Positions 34,505-46,517 of a DNA stretch of 64,000 nt are shown here, piece by piece (position 1 is the stretch's first letter; each line of letters opens with the position of its first letter). Under the pieces are notes generated by a model. That model saw only the letters and a list, made by a program, of their open reading frames with translations. It had not been told where the DNA came from and searched no databases. The stretch is taken from assembly GCF_024139115.2 (NCBI RefSeq), contig NC_085141.1, forward strand, positions 33,061,242 through 33,125,241, read 5' to 3'. The DNA is from Armigeres subalbatus (lineage: Eukaryota; Arthropoda; Insecta; Diptera; Culicidae). A program made the translations under genes and the position numbers.

Positions 34505-34541
34505 GCATATGCACAGCCAAGATATTTAACAAAAAAAAAAT

Positions 34542-34984
34542 GGTTTTCGTACGGCCGAGTTGCCGAATAATATGCAATTAATTATTCGATATCTGTCAAA
34601 AGTAATCTTGCTCTGCCAGCAGTGTTTTTCGATTATTATTGAAATGTCGAAATGCTTAATGGCGGATGAATTACAATTTGAATCAAAACTTATTGAAATG
34701 GTTTTGACAATTTTGTATTTCATTTTTATTTTTAAACTTTGTCTTGTACTTAATATGCATGGCGATCAGTAGATCATGGCCTATTGAATCCTGACCTCCA
34801 CAACCAGTACACAGGATGAAAGGTTGTGAGACAAAAATGAAATCTACCAGGCTAAAACAGAATGTAATCTAGAGTCTACAAATTTGAAAGCCTCCATTTG
34901 GGAGACATGGAAACTTTTTCCCGAAAAGCTCAGTTGCTTCGTTGCAAGAGAATTGGAAGAATTCTTCAACGCTTCTTGGAAATC
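34542..34984. other. Non-coding flank of the satellite
   Basis: No gene or repeat recognised. The first degenerate satellite units appear from about 34985. Confidence 0.3.
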
Positions 34985-37900
34985 GCCTTCCAAGCAGCTC
35001 GGAAGCCTCCTTTCAAGTGACCCGGAAGCCTCATTTTAAGAGGTTCGTAAACTTTTTTTCAGAGGCCCTAAAGCCAAGCTTTTTTCTATAATTTTTGTTT
35101 CTGCTTTTTCTTTCAAAAGGCTCGATGCCTTTTTTCAAAAGGCTCGAAGCCTTCCGGAATCCTTCCATAAAATGGCTCGTATGGTCTTTCAGGAAGCTCG
35201 GAAGCCTCCTTTCAAGTGGCTCGGAAGCCTCCTTTCAAGAGGCTCGGAAGCCTCCTTTCAAGAGGCTCGGAAGCCTCCTTTCAAGAGGCTCGGAAGCCTC
35301 CTTTCAAGAGGCTCGGAAGCCTCCTTTCAAGAGGCTCGGAAGCCTCCTTTCAAGAGGCTCCGAAGCCTCCTTTCAAGAGGCTGCGAAGCCTCCTTTCAAG
35401 AGGCTCAGAGCCTCCTTTCAAGAGGCCTCAGAAGCCTCCTTTCAAGAGGCTCCGGAAGCCTCCTTTCAAGAGGCTCAGAAGCCTCCTTTCAAGAGGCTCA
35501 GAGCCTCCTTTCAAGAGGCTCAAGCCTCCTTTCAAGAGCTCGGAAGCCTCCTTTCAAGAGGCTCAGGAAGCCTCCTTTCAAGAGGCTCGGAAGCCTCCTT
35601 TCAAGAGGCTCAGAAGCCTCCTTTCAAGAGGCTCAGGAAGCCTCCTTTCAAGAGGCTCGGAAGCCTCCTTTCAAGAGGCTCAAGCCTCCTTTCAAGAGGC
35701 TCAGAAGCCTCCTTTCAAGAGGCTCAGAAGCCTCCTTTCAAGAGCTCTGGAAGCCTCCTTCAAGAGGCTCAGAGCCTCCTTTCAAGAGGCTCAGAAGCCT
35801 CCTTTCAAGAGGCCTCGGAAGCCTCCTTTCAAGAGGCTCAAAGCCTCCTTTCAAGAGGCTCAGAAGCCTCCTTTCAAGAGGCTCGGAAGCCTCCTTTCAA
35901 GAGGCTCAGGCCTCCTTTCAAGAGGCTCAGAAGCCTCCTTTCAAGAGGCTCAGGAAGCCTCCTTTCAAGAGGCTCAGAAGCCTCCTTTCAAGAGGCTCAG
36001 AAGCCTCCTTTCAAGAGGCCTGGAAGCCTCCTTTCAAGAGGCTCGGAAGCCTCCTTTCAAGAGGCTCAAGCCTCCTTTCAAGAGGCTCAGAAGCCTCCTT
36101 TCAAGAGGCCTGGAAGCCTCCTTTCAAGAGGCTCAGAGCCTCCTTTCAAGAGGCCTGAAGCCTCCTTTCAAGAGGCTCAGAAGCCTCCTTTCAAGAGGCT
36201 CAGAAGCCTCCTTTCAAGAGGCTCAAGCCTCCTTTCAAGAGGCTCGGAAGCCTCCTTTCAAGAGGCCTGGAAGCCTCCTTTCAAGAGGCTCCGGAAGCCT
36301 CCTTTCAAGAGGCTCGGAAGCCTCCTTTCAAGAGGCTCAGAAGCCTCCTTTCAAGAGGCTCAGCAGCCTCCTTTCAAGAGGCTCAGAAGCCTCCTTTCAA
36401 GAGGCTCAGAGCCTCCTTTCAAGAGGCTCAGAAGCCTCCTTTCAAGAGGCTCAGAAGCCTCCTTTCAAGAGGCCTCAGAAGCCCTCCCTTTCAAGAGGGC
36501 TCAGAAGCCTCCTTTCAAGAGGCTCAGAAGCCTCCTTTCAAGAGGCTCAAGCCTCCTTTCAAGAGGCCTGGAAGCCTCCTTTCAAGAGGCTCAGAGCCTC
36601 CTTTCAAGAGGCCTGGAAGCCTCCTTTCAAGAGGCTCGGAAGCCTCCTTTCAAGAGGCTCAGAAGCCTCCTTTCAAGAGGCTCAGAAGCCTCCTTTCAAG
36701 AGGCTCAGAGCCTCCTTTCAAGAGGCTCAGCCTCCTTTCAAGAGGCTCAGAAGCCTCCTTTCAAGAGGCTCAGAAGCCTCCTTTCAAGAGGCTCAGGAAG
36801 CCTCCTTTCAAGAGGCTCAGGAAGCCTCCTTTCAAGAGGCTCAGAAGCCTCCTTTCAAGACTCAGAAGCCTCCTTTCAAGAGGCTCAAGCCTCCTTTCAA
36901 GAGGCTCAGGAAGCCTCCTTTCAAGAGGCTCAGAAGCCTCCTTTCAAGAGGCTCAGAAGCCTCCTTTCAAGAGGCTCAGAAGCCTCCTTTCAAGAGGCTC
37001 AGGCCTCCTTTCAAGAGGCTCAGAAGCCTCCTTTCAAGAGGCCTGAAGCCTCCTTTCAAGAGGCTCAGAGCCTCCTTTCAAGAGGCTCGGAAGCCTCCTT
37101 TCAAGAGGCTCAGAAGCCTCCTTTCAAGAGGCCTGGAAGCCTCCTTTCAAGAGGCCTGGAAGCCTCCTTTCAAGAGGCCTGAAGCCTCCTTCAAGAGGCT
37201 CAAAGCCTCCTTTCAAGAGGCTCGGAAGCCTCCTTTCAAGAGGCTCAGGAAGCCTCCTTTCAAGAGGCTCAGAAGCCTCCTTTCAAGAGGCTCAGGAAGC
37301 CTCCTTTCAAGAGGCTCAGGCCTCCTTTCAAGAGGCCTCAAGCCTCCTTTCAAGAGGCTCAGGAAGCCTCCTTTCAAGAGGCTCAGAAGCCTCCTTTCAA
37401 GAGGCTCAGGAAGCCTCCTTTCAAGAGGCTCAGAAGCCTCCTTTCAAGAGGCTCAGGCCTCCTTTCAAGAGGCTCAGAAGCCTCCTTTCAAGAGGCTCAG
37501 AAGCCTCCTTTCAAGAGGCTCAGAAGCCTCCTTTCAAGAGGCTCAGAAGCCTCCTTTCAAGAGGCTCAGGAAGCCTCCTTTCAAGAACTCAGGAAGCCTC
37601 CTTTCAAGAGGCTCAGGCCTCCTTTCCAAGAGGCTCAGAGCCTCCTTTCAAGAGGCTCAGAAGCCTCCTTTCAAGAGGCTCAGAAGCCTCCTTTCAAGAG
37701 AGCTCAGGAAGCCTCCTTTCAAGAGGCTCAGGAAGCCTCCTTTCAAGAGGCTCAGAAGCCTCCTTTCAAGAGGCTCAGAGCCTCCTTTCAAGAGGCTCAG
37801 AAGCCTCCTTTCAAGAGGCTCGAAGCCTCCTTTCAAGAGGCTCAGAAGCCTCCTTTCAAAGCTCAGGAAGCCTCCTTTCAAGAGCTCAGAAGCCTCCTTT

Positions 37901-40240
37901 CAAGAGGCTCAGGAAGCCTCCTTTCAAGAGGCTCTGAAGCCTCCTTTCAAGAGGCTCGGAAGCCTCCTTTCAAGAGGCTCAGAAGCCTCCTTTCAAGGGG
38001 TGCAGACGCCTCCTTTCAAGACACTCTGTAGCCCCCTTTCAAGTGGCTCGGAAGCCTCCAATCAAGAGGCTCTGGAAGCCTCCTTTCAAGAGGCTCAGAG
38101 CCTCCTTTCAAGAGGCTCAGAGCCTCCTTTCAAGAGGCTCGGAAGCCTCCTTTCAAGAGGCTCAGAAGCCTCCTTTCAAGAGGCTCAGGAAGCCTCCTTT
38201 CAAGAGGCTCAGAAGCCTCCTTTCAAGAGGCTCAGGAAGCCTCCTTTCAAGAGGCTCAGGAAGCCTCCTTTCAAGAGGCTCAGGAAGCCTCCTTTCAAGA
38301 GCTCAAGCCTCCTTTCAAGAGGCTCTGGAAGCCTCCTTTCAAGAGGCTCAGAAGCCTCCTTTCAAGAGGCCTCAGGCCTCCTTTCAAGAGAGCTCAGAAG
38401 CCTCCTTTCAAGAGGCTCAAAGCCTCCTTTCAAAGAGCTCGAAAGCCTCCTTTCAAGAGGCTCGGAAGCCTCCTTTCAAGAGGCTCGGAAGCCTCCTTTC
38501 AAGAGGCTCGGAAGCCTCCTTTCAAGAGGCTCGGAAGCCTCCTTTCAAGAGGCTCGGAGCCTCCTTTCAAGAGGCTCGGAGCCTCCTTTCAAGAGGCTCG
38601 GAGCCTCCTTTCAAGAGGCTCGGAAGCCTCCTTTCAAGAGGCTCGGAAGCCTCCTTTCAAGAGGCTCGGAAGCCTCCTTTCAAGAGGCTCGGAAGCCTCC
38701 TTTCAAGAGGCTCGGAAGCCTCCTTTCAAGAGGCTCCGGCGCCTCCTTTCAAGAGGCCCGGAAGCCTCCTTTCAAGAGGCTCGGAAGCCTCCTTTCAAGA
38801 GGCTCGGAAGCCTCCTTTCAAGAGGCTCGGAAGCCTCCTTTCAAGAGGCTCGGAAGCCTCCTTTCAAGAGGCTCGAATAACTCCTTTCAAGAGGCCTGGA
38901 AGCCTCCATTCAAGAGGCTCAAGCCTCATTTCAAGAGGCTCAGAGCCTCCTTTCAAGAGGCTCAGAAGCCTCCTTTCAAGAGGTTCTGGAAGCCTTCTTT
39001 CAAGAGGCCTCAGAAGCCTCCTTTCAAGAGCTCAGAAGCCTCCTTTCAAGAGGCTCAGAAGCCTCTTTCAAGAGGGCTCGAAGCCTCCTTCCAAGAGGCT
39101 CAGGAAGCCTCCTTTCAAGAGGCCTGGAAGCCTCCTTCAAGAGGCTCAGAGCCTCCTTTCAAGAGGCTCAGAAGCCTCCTTTCAAGAGGCTCAGAAGCCT
39201 CCTTTCAAGAGGCTCAGGCCTCCTTTCAAGAGGCTCAGAAGCCTCCTTTCAAGAGGCTCAAGCCTCCTTTCAAGAGGCCCGGAAGCCTCCTTCAAGAGGC
39301 TCTGGAAGCCTCCTTTCAAGAGGCTCGGAAGCCTCCTTTCAAGAGGCTCAGCCTCCTTCAAGAGGCTCTGGAAGCCTCCTTTCAAGAGGCTCAGGCCTCC
39401 TTTCAAGAGGCTCAGAGCCTCCTTTCAAGAGGCTCAGAGCCTCCTTCAAGAGGCTCGGAAGCCTCCTTTCAAGAGGCTCAGGAAGCCTCCTTCAAGAGGC
39501 TCAGAAGCCTCCTTTCAAGAGGCTCCAAGCCTCCTTTCAAGAGGCTCGGAAGCCTCCTTTCAAGAGGCTCAAGCCTCCTTTCAAGAGGCTCAGGAAGCCT
39601 CCTTTCAAGAGGCTCAGCCTCCTTTCAAGAGGCTCAGCCTCCTTTCAAGAGGCTCAGAAGCCTCCTTTCAAGAGGCTTGGAAGCCTCCTTTCAAGAGGCT
39701 CGGAAGCCTCCTTTCAAGAGGCTCGGAAGCCTCCTTTCAAGAGGCTCGGAAGCCTCCTTTCAAGAGGCTCGGAAGCCTCCTTTCAAGAGGCTCGGAAGCC
39801 TCCTTTCAAGAGGCTCGGAAGCCTCTTTTCAAGAGGTTCGGAAGCCTCCTTTCAAGAGGCTCGAATAACTCCTTTCAAGAGGCTCGAATAACTCCATTCA
39901 AGAGGCTCGAAAGCCTCATTTCAAGAGGCTCGGAAGCCTACTTTCAAAACGCTTGGAAGCCTCCCATGATGGGATAGAAGCCTTCTTTCGAGAAGCTCGG
40001 AACCCTCTCTTCAAGGGGCTCGGAATTCTTTTTTCAAGAGGCTTGGAAGCATACCTTAAAGCAGCTCAGAGGCTTCTTTTAAAGATGCTCGGACGCCTCC
40101 TTTTAGATGGTTTGAAAGCCGCCTTTCAAGAGACTCGGAAGCCTATCTTCAAGACGCTTGGAAGGTTCTCTCGGAAGAGGCGCGGAATCCTACTTCCAAA
40201 AGGCTCGGAAGCTTCCTTTCAATATACTCGGAAGCCTTCA
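34985..40240. repeat. Satellite of about 200 copies of a 23-bp hairpin unit
   Basis: The unit is GGAAGCCTCCTTTCAAGAGG followed by CTC, 23 bp, with 22-24-bp variants. Each unit holds the inverted repeat AGCCTC..GAGGCT around a 7-nt loop, CTTTCAA. Because 23 is not a multiple of 3 and the unit lacks stops, all three plus-strand frames stay open, giving frames up to 1,550 codons of (FQEA/KPPFKRL/SLLSRGS)-type protein; this is not evidence for a gene. CGG-type junctions form clean blocks at about 35220-35350, 38450-38870 and 39660-39860, with CAG-type, indel-rich blocks between. Edge units (34985-35160 and 39960-40240) are degenerate, as expected for a tandem array. Confidence 0.95.
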
Positions 40241-40465
40241 ATAGTCAAAACAGTCCCTAGATGTAAGAGCTTAATTTTAATAGGGAAGATTAAAAAAATG
40301 AAAATTTCAGAAAAGTTTATGGAGAGCCATATATTCCGTTAGTTTTCAGGTCTATTTTTCATATACTTGAAGAGTAACGATTATTTTTATTTACAGCAAA
40401 AAATCATAGGGGGTACCTCAATTAATGCAAAAGTTCGGAGGGGTACCTCTCAAGAAAAAGGTCGT

Positions 40466-41175
40466 CGGTGCAGAACATTGTTAACATTGTTGATGACAAA
40501 TAGTTTTGGGCGCAGTTTAACCATCACCAGATAGTGGTCAGAATCGATGTTAGCGCCACGATATGTCGTGACGTCGATAATGTCGGAGAAGTGCCATCCA
40601 TCAATCAGAACGTGGTCGATTTGTGATTCTGTCTGCAGTGATGATCTCCAGGTGTACCGACATGGGAGGCTGTGTTGGAAGTAGGTGCTGCGAATGGCCA
40701 TATACTTGGAGGCGGCGAAATCAATTAGTCGTAGGCCGTTTTCGTTCGTCAGCCGGTGAGCGCTGAACTTTCCAATAGTCGGTCTAAACTCCTCCTCTTG
40801 GCCAATCTGAGCGTTCAAATCTCCTATGATGATTTTGACGTCGTGGCTTGGGCAGCTGTCGTACTCACGTTCCAGCTGCGCGTAGAATGCGTCCTTATCA
40901 TCATCAGTGCTTCCGGAGTGTGGGCTATGGACGTTGATTATGCTGAAGTTGAAAAACAGGCCTTTGATCCTCAACCTGCACATTCTTTCATTAATCGGAC
41001 ACCACCCGATCACGCTCCTTTGGATATCGCCCATCACTATGAAAGCTGTTTCCAGCTCGTGTGTGTTGCCGCAGCTCTGGTAGATAGTATGATTACCTCT
41101 AAACGTTCGCACCATTGATCCCTTCCAACAAACCTCCTGCAGCGCTACGATGCCGAATCCACGATTCTTGAGCAC
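40466..41175 (-). pseudogene. AP-like endonuclease domain of the LINE
   Basis: About 235 codons without a break: catalytic Glu in ALQEVCW, nucleotide-contact motif IGDLNAQ, and the terminal SDHYLV His motif, in the order of exonuclease-endonuclease-phosphatase nucleases. In active elements this domain nicks target DNA for target-primed reverse transcription. Here it is cut off before the RT, so it is a fragment, although the domain itself looks whole. The plus-strand frame over the same bases is a shadow. Confidence 0.75.
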
Positions 41176-41615
41176 ATCGGCGAGTATGCGTGTGCTCCCG
41201 ATGAAGTTGAGAGATTTGCAGTTCCACGAACCGAGTTTCCAATCGCTAGTCCCTTTTCGTCGCAGTGGTCTTCGCCGAAGGTTCCGGTCCGTACTCTCTT
41301 GTTGATTGTGTGTTGCGTATGTTTTTTAAAGGCTGGCTTGCATGGCCTGACACCAAACTCCCTAAATTTCCGGAGGACCATTCCTCCTTATTCCCGGTGG
41401 ACCATGGTGCACAGTTTCACTTAGAGTCCCTCGCTGGCACTCGGACAATGATCAGCCGCCCCTAACATGGAGAATAGACGCTGTTGTGAGCCGATCCTGA
41501 CATGGAGAACAGACGCTCAGTAAGATTTGCCCCTCCGGAGAGGAGCAAACACCCCTTCCCTGTCAGCATACGACCCTAATTCCCACCGGGGTTGGTTACC
41601 CGATCTTCCCTCATG
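40466..41615 (-). mobile_element. RTE-like LINE copy 2, 5' part only
   Basis: It aligns with copy 1 (about 2030-3145) from the 5' leader (ending in ccggggttggttacccgatc on the plus strand) through the endonuclease, then stops at about 40466, where unrelated sequence begins. RT is absent. Retention of the 5' end with loss of the 3' end is the reverse of the usual 5' truncation of LINEs, so a later deletion or rearrangement is likely, possibly by the satellite next to it. Confidence 0.75.
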
Positions 41616-41991
41616 TACAGGTTATTCGACTTCGTCAGTTGATGGGAATAACCAGCCCAAGGTGGGGACATTAATTTTCAGGGCAAAACGTAAACAAACG
41701 AGCATAGATTCCATACAAAAATCCAAATCTGTGTTGGGGATTTTGACAAGTCAGAACACCCCCCAATAAATGCATCCTGGAAGAGGCTTAACCATTAGCT
41801 CTACCAAAATAAAGTACATGGTTGCGGGTAGATATAGAAGTAGGCCTAGTGGCACAAACAAACAGACGTAACTCATAGTGAACATCAGCTGAAAAATCTT
41901 CATCATCGTCAATACTAGCGAAATCTATTGTTGACAGTTGTAAAAATACGATATTGAGTAAAGTAAAACCGTACAAATTTCAACGGCATGA
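41616..41991. other. Non-coding flank with a solo MITE end
   Basis: Around 41855-41877 the sequence aaacaaacagacgtaactca matches the termini of the elements at 10171 and 63044, but no second end was found. The last five bases, CATGA, are the left target duplication of the following gypsy element. Confidence 0.4.
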
Positions 41992-42218
41992 TGTAAAGTT
42001 CAAGGAAAACGCACTGGTCTGGTCAACAGTTGCTACAGAAGAGAGCATCTATATTTATTTTACCCAACAGCAAACTTCTCATGTTTATGTACAAGTGTTT
42101 CTTATATACCTAGATTTATTTATCAGGACTATGACAGTTCTTATCTGTCAATTATCTGAACTAGGGATTGGAATCTGAACACGCTAAACATTATTTATTC
42201 TTTCTTGAGTATATGACA
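41992..42218 (-). repeat. 3' LTR of the young gypsy element
   Basis: 227 bp, TGT...ACA on the plus strand, identical by eye to 47244-47470. Preceded by the CATGA duplication. Confidence 0.95.
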
Positions 42219-42399
42219 ACTCCTCCCTTATTTAGTTAATTATTATACCACTCTTTCTCTGAACAATATTTTCGCAAAATTCGAAGGTGTCCATATATGT
42301 AACTTTATATTTAGATCGTGAGTTTTATAACTGTAATTCATGATGGCACTTGTTAACTAAATTTGATACTTAATACTTTCTTTAGTAACACCTAACTAC

Positions 42400-45300
42400 T
42401 TAATAGTACACAAATTCATGATCATTTGACTTCTGTTTCTTTCTATTCGAACGCCTTAATGTAACTGAAGGCTTCGAACTTCCTGATGGAAAAACATCAA
42501 CACTTTCTTGTAACGCTCCCGGATGTAATTCATTTCTGGCGGGTGGTGGAGCCTCAGCATCGAAACCGTGAAACGGCTCATCTTCATCGGAATCGACAAA
42601 CTTCCTCTTATGTGTCCGTACGGGCGCTTCTTCTCCTCCAGCTTGAAGCGAAACATTTCGCCTCCGTTCATTCGTTTTGACAAGCTTTATCTGCCCCCTG
42701 TGGGCCGTTAGGAGATGGGCTCCGATGGCAATCTGTAAAACATTCGTGGAAACTCTTTTTAGTAAATTTAGCTTCCACCCATCTTTGAGTTTCAGAAATA
42801 TTCGGATTCCTATAGTAAACCTTGTCGCCTGGTACTAATTTTCCAAAAGGATCTTTCTGAGTACCATTAATATTTTCCCCATTACAGTATTTTCAAATGG
42901 CGGATATTCCAATTGTTTTTTAAATGATTTATTGGGGTTTAACAAATCTAACAATAGTTTTGGTTTATAACCTAATACTTTGTCAGAAGGTGTCACCCCA
43001 GACTCTAGGCAAGTATTCCTATAATTGATAAGAAAATAATCAATTTTGTCCTGTAGATTCAATGACAGCATTTTAGGATCGATCAAAAACTTTTTCAAAA
43101 CTCCCACCAGCCTTTCCGCCTGCCCATTACTTTGAGGGTGAAAGGGCGGGCTTCTAAGAACTCTTATACCTTGTTTCTCCATATATGAATAAAAGCGCTG
43201 GAATTGAAAGGCGGCCCATTATCGGTCACCACCATGTCAGGTAACCCATACCTGGCAAATATTCCAGCCATTTTCCTCAGAACTCTATCTGCGCTTGTAC
43301 CTGAATCCATTATTTCAATTTCCAACCATTTGGAACAACTGTCAACTATCAACAACAAAGTATGTCCCTTGAAGAAGAAAAAATCAGCGTGAATTCTGCT
43401 AAATGGCTTTAAGGTAGGAATCCACTTGTGTGTTTCTTTAGCTCCTGGAACATTAGTCATCTTCAAACACGTCTCACAGTGATTTACGAAGTCTTCTACA
43501 TCTTTATTGATCCCAAACCAATAAACAGTCTTTCTGGCCATCTGCTTCATTTTAATAATGCCGTTATGGTTGACATGTAGAAGTTCTAAAACTTTCCTCT
43601 GAAGATTAGCGGGTACCACAACTCGATCTTGAAATAATAAACATCCCTCTACTTCATCTAAATCCTGCTTTTGTGCATAAACGTTCCGGTAGCAAATCTG
43701 GAGTCTTTTCGGCCAACCATTTTTTATGTAAGAGAGAATCTGTTGCAAAAATGAGTCAGTTTTGGTTTCTTTCGCTACTAGCACATAATCTACTGGACAC
43801 CCGTCAGTCAAATTCAATGATTTTACATAGTTGCACTCTGGATCACACGAAACCTCATTTTTCAATGGAAACCTTGAACAGAAGTCAGCATTTCCTTGTT
43901 TCTCCGCTGGCCTATATTCTATGACGTAATCGTAAATAGCCAAATCCATGACATATCTCTGGAGCCGCGTTACATAAATTGAATTTTTTCCCGATTTCCC
44001 CAATATACCTAAAAGCGGCTTGTGATCCGTATAAATTGTGAATCTCTGGCCATACAAAAATTTATGAAACTTCTTGACCGTTGACACCACTGCCAAAGCT
44101 TCCAAGTGTAATATGGGATAAACTTTTTGGGCACTGTTCAATGAGAACGAAGTAAACCAAATCGGCTGCTCTTTTCCATCGATAATATGCGAAATAACTC
44201 CCCCCAACCCATAAGAGGACGCATCCGTGCTAACGACTATAGGTTTCTTAGGGTCATAGTGAGTGAGTATATTTGCAGCCAGTAATTTATCTTTAGATTC
44301 CTGGAATGATGTTTCACATTTGGAACTCCATTCATACCTAACATTTTTTTTCAATAGTCCATACAGGGGGTACAACGTCCTAGAAAGGTTTGGAAGAAAT
44401 TTGTTATAATAATTTAGAAGCCCCAAATAAGCTTTAAGTTCATTTACATTTTCAGGTTGTTTTGCAGCTTTTATTGTGGAAACTTTTTCAGGATTTGGTA
44501 GAAGGCCTTTGTTTGAAATTATGTGTCCCAAGAATGGTAATTCCTTTACAAAAAACTTTTTATATAATTGACTTTGATTCCTTTGAAAGCCGTTTTAAAA
44601 CTTCTTCTAGTTTACTCAAGCATTCCTCTGGAGTTCTTCCTGCAATCAACACGTCATCTAGATAAATAAATACAAAATCAATTCCCTTTAAAATGTCTTC
44701 CATGATCTGTTGGAAAATTGCGGCGCTCGATGATGCCCCTTGGGGAAGTCTGTTATAAGTGAACAAACCCCTAATAGTATTAATAACGACAATTTTTCTT
44801 GATTTTTTTGAAAGCTTTAATTGTGTGTATGCTGTAGTCAAATCCAACGCACAAAATACACTGCATCCGGCTAACGATGCAAACACATCTTGCGCTGTAG
44901 GAAGGGGGTATGTGTTTGGTATCAGTACCTTGTTCAATGATACTTTACAGTCTATAACAAACCTAATTTCGTTGTCTTTTTTAGGTACAATCACAACAGG
45001 GGAAGCCCATAAACTTGTTTTGATAGGGGTTATAATTCCATCCTTTTCTAATTCTTGCAATAGACCCAACACTTTATCGCGCAGTCTGTACGGTACATTA
45101 TATGCTTTTTTAAAAATAGGATTTTGTTCCCGAAGTACCAAGTCTGCTTCATACCCTTTAATCGGCATAGTAAAATCTTTGTTAAAAACAACGTCATATT
45201 TTGTTCTCAAGCCATCCACAATTTTGTCAAAATTATTTACAAATGTAACATTATTTACTAATAAAGTCCGAGCAAACATCTTTCTCCAATCACTACAAAA

Positions 45301-45990
45301 TACGTCCAACCAATCCCGCCCAATCAAAGGTATAAAACTATGTTCAGTATCAATCACAATTAGTTCCAGTTTAGCTCTTTTCGAATTTAACACCACATTA
45401 ACCATCATCGATCCATGCACCTTTAAAGTTGACCCATTCACAACCACCAACCGTTTTTGGTTGCTTCTTACATAAATATTGTCAAAATTCCGAAAATAAT
45501 CAGCTTTGCTCAATACTGAAACTGAGGAACCACTGTCAACCTCCATTTTCAAATGTCTACCCTCAACGTTAACTTCCACCAGACAAGGTTCACTAACTCT
45601 ACTAATTGATTTTATCATCATGCAAGGGTAGTAATCACCTGAGTCCACGTCGCTATCGTAGTCCATTCTTAATCTTTTGAAATACTCATGCGGATCCTCC
45701 ACACTTGCAGTGTCTCCTACAAATTTAACTGGATGTTTTTGCTGGTTGATGAATTTATAACAATTTTTTTGTATATGTCCTCTGGCTTTACAAAAATGAC
45801 AAATAAAGTTAGCATACCGTCCCTTTGTCTGTGACCTAGATCGAGAACGATATCCGCCATTTTGGTATTGGGATCTTCTATCATCATTTCGATACTTTTC
45901 TCTGCTCCTTCTTTCAAAATCTCTTTCGCCATAATTCTTTCTTTCATCCTTGATTTCCTTCCATCCTAACCTATGCTTTACCGAATTCAC
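42400..45990 (-). pseudogene. Gypsy pol: protease, RT, RNase H, integrase
   Basis: In order on the minus strand: one CCHC knuckle (CHFCKARGHIQKNC), protease (MEVDSGSSVSVLS), RT (CALDLTTAYTQLKL; VFIYLDDVLIAG), RNase H (VVSTDASSYGLGGV; HLEALAVV; IYTDHKPLLG), integrase zinc region (HVNHNGIIK, then HCETC), core D in HADFFFF, D in VVTDNGPPF, E in PQSNGQAERLVG, and a C-terminal domain (PGDKVYYRNP) with a basic tail ending at 42400. Frame changes occur near 44.56 kb, 43.18 kb and 42.87 kb; the latter two fit loss of one base in a T-run and a G-run. The start overlaps the end of gag by about 4 nt in the -1 frame. Confidence 0.85.
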
Positions 45991-46517
45991 TCCGCTGCTC
46001 CTATTGATTGCCTGCGAGCTATTTGCTGTAACTTCTTTTGTTTTAAAATCCGCTCCGCCACTTTCAACGTCAAATTCTCCTCACCTAAAAGCTTCTGTTG
46101 CAAATCCTTATCATGCACACCGTAAACCAATTGATCCCTAATGGCCGAGTCTCTAAATTCACCAAAGTCACACGTTTCAGCCAATAGTTTCACATCTAGA
46201 AGAAAATTTTCGTTCGTTTCACCTGGTCCTTGTACCCTGCATCTAAACTTATACCGCATCACTATGTCTGATTCTACCTTATCATATCTCTCCTTTAATT
46301 TTTTTATAATATCCGCGTAGGATACGGTTCGTAAGTCCGTCGCAGGATAAAGACGTTTCAATTCCTGGAACACCGTTATCCCGCACAAGCTAAGGAAAAT
46401 ATCTTTTTTCTTACCCTCTACAATGTCGTTACTAGAGAAGATGTATTCCATTTGTTCGACATAATGAGAGAACGAGGTACCTTGAACATATGGATCAATT
46501 GAACCGATTAGCCCCAT
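45987..46517 (-). CDS. Gypsy gag
   Basis: 176 codons beginning MGLIGSIDPYVQGTSFSHYV, a retroviral-type capsid region (YKFRCRVQGPGETNENFLLD; IRDQLVYGVHDKDLQQKLL; ERILKQKKLQQIARRQ). Typical length for gag of small Ty3 elements that place the zinc knuckle at the start of pol. The stop overlaps pol in the -1 frame, so pol is probably made by frameshifting. The frame is intact. Confidence 0.85.
   Translation of the reverse strand: MGLIGSIDPYVQGTSFSHYVEQMEYIFSSNDIVEGKKKDIFLSLCGITVFQELKRLYPATDLRTVSYADIIKKLKERYDKVESDIVMRYKFRCRVQGPGETNENFLLDVKLLAETCDFGEFRDSAIRDQLVYGVHDKDLQQKLLGEENLTLKVAERILKQKKLQQIARRQSIGAAE

Larger units (their letters stand above)
32363..34541. repeat. Region bounded by about 38-bp inverted repeats
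   Basis: tttttttttt then gttaaatatcttggctgtgc and atatgcac at 32363-32402 recur inverted at about 34505-34541. Nested inside the left part is a second inverted repeat of about 120 bp (32400-32520 against 32880-32998), each arm containing a tRNA-like head. The interior from 33 to 34.5 kb shows no coding capacity. It could be one non-autonomous element or two chance-paired copies. Confidence 0.5.

Noticed and set aside
35160..39960. CRISPR-like array of short palindromic repeats
   Set aside because: Units are directly adjacent with no unique spacers, the flanks hold no cas genes, and the surrounding DNA is an animal genome.
35095..39977. Very long plus-strand open frames (up to 1,550 codons) in three frames at once
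   Set aside because: They follow from a 23-bp tandem unit without stops; overlapping frames share the same peptide cycle. No start context, splice sites or non-repeat coding flanks support a gene.
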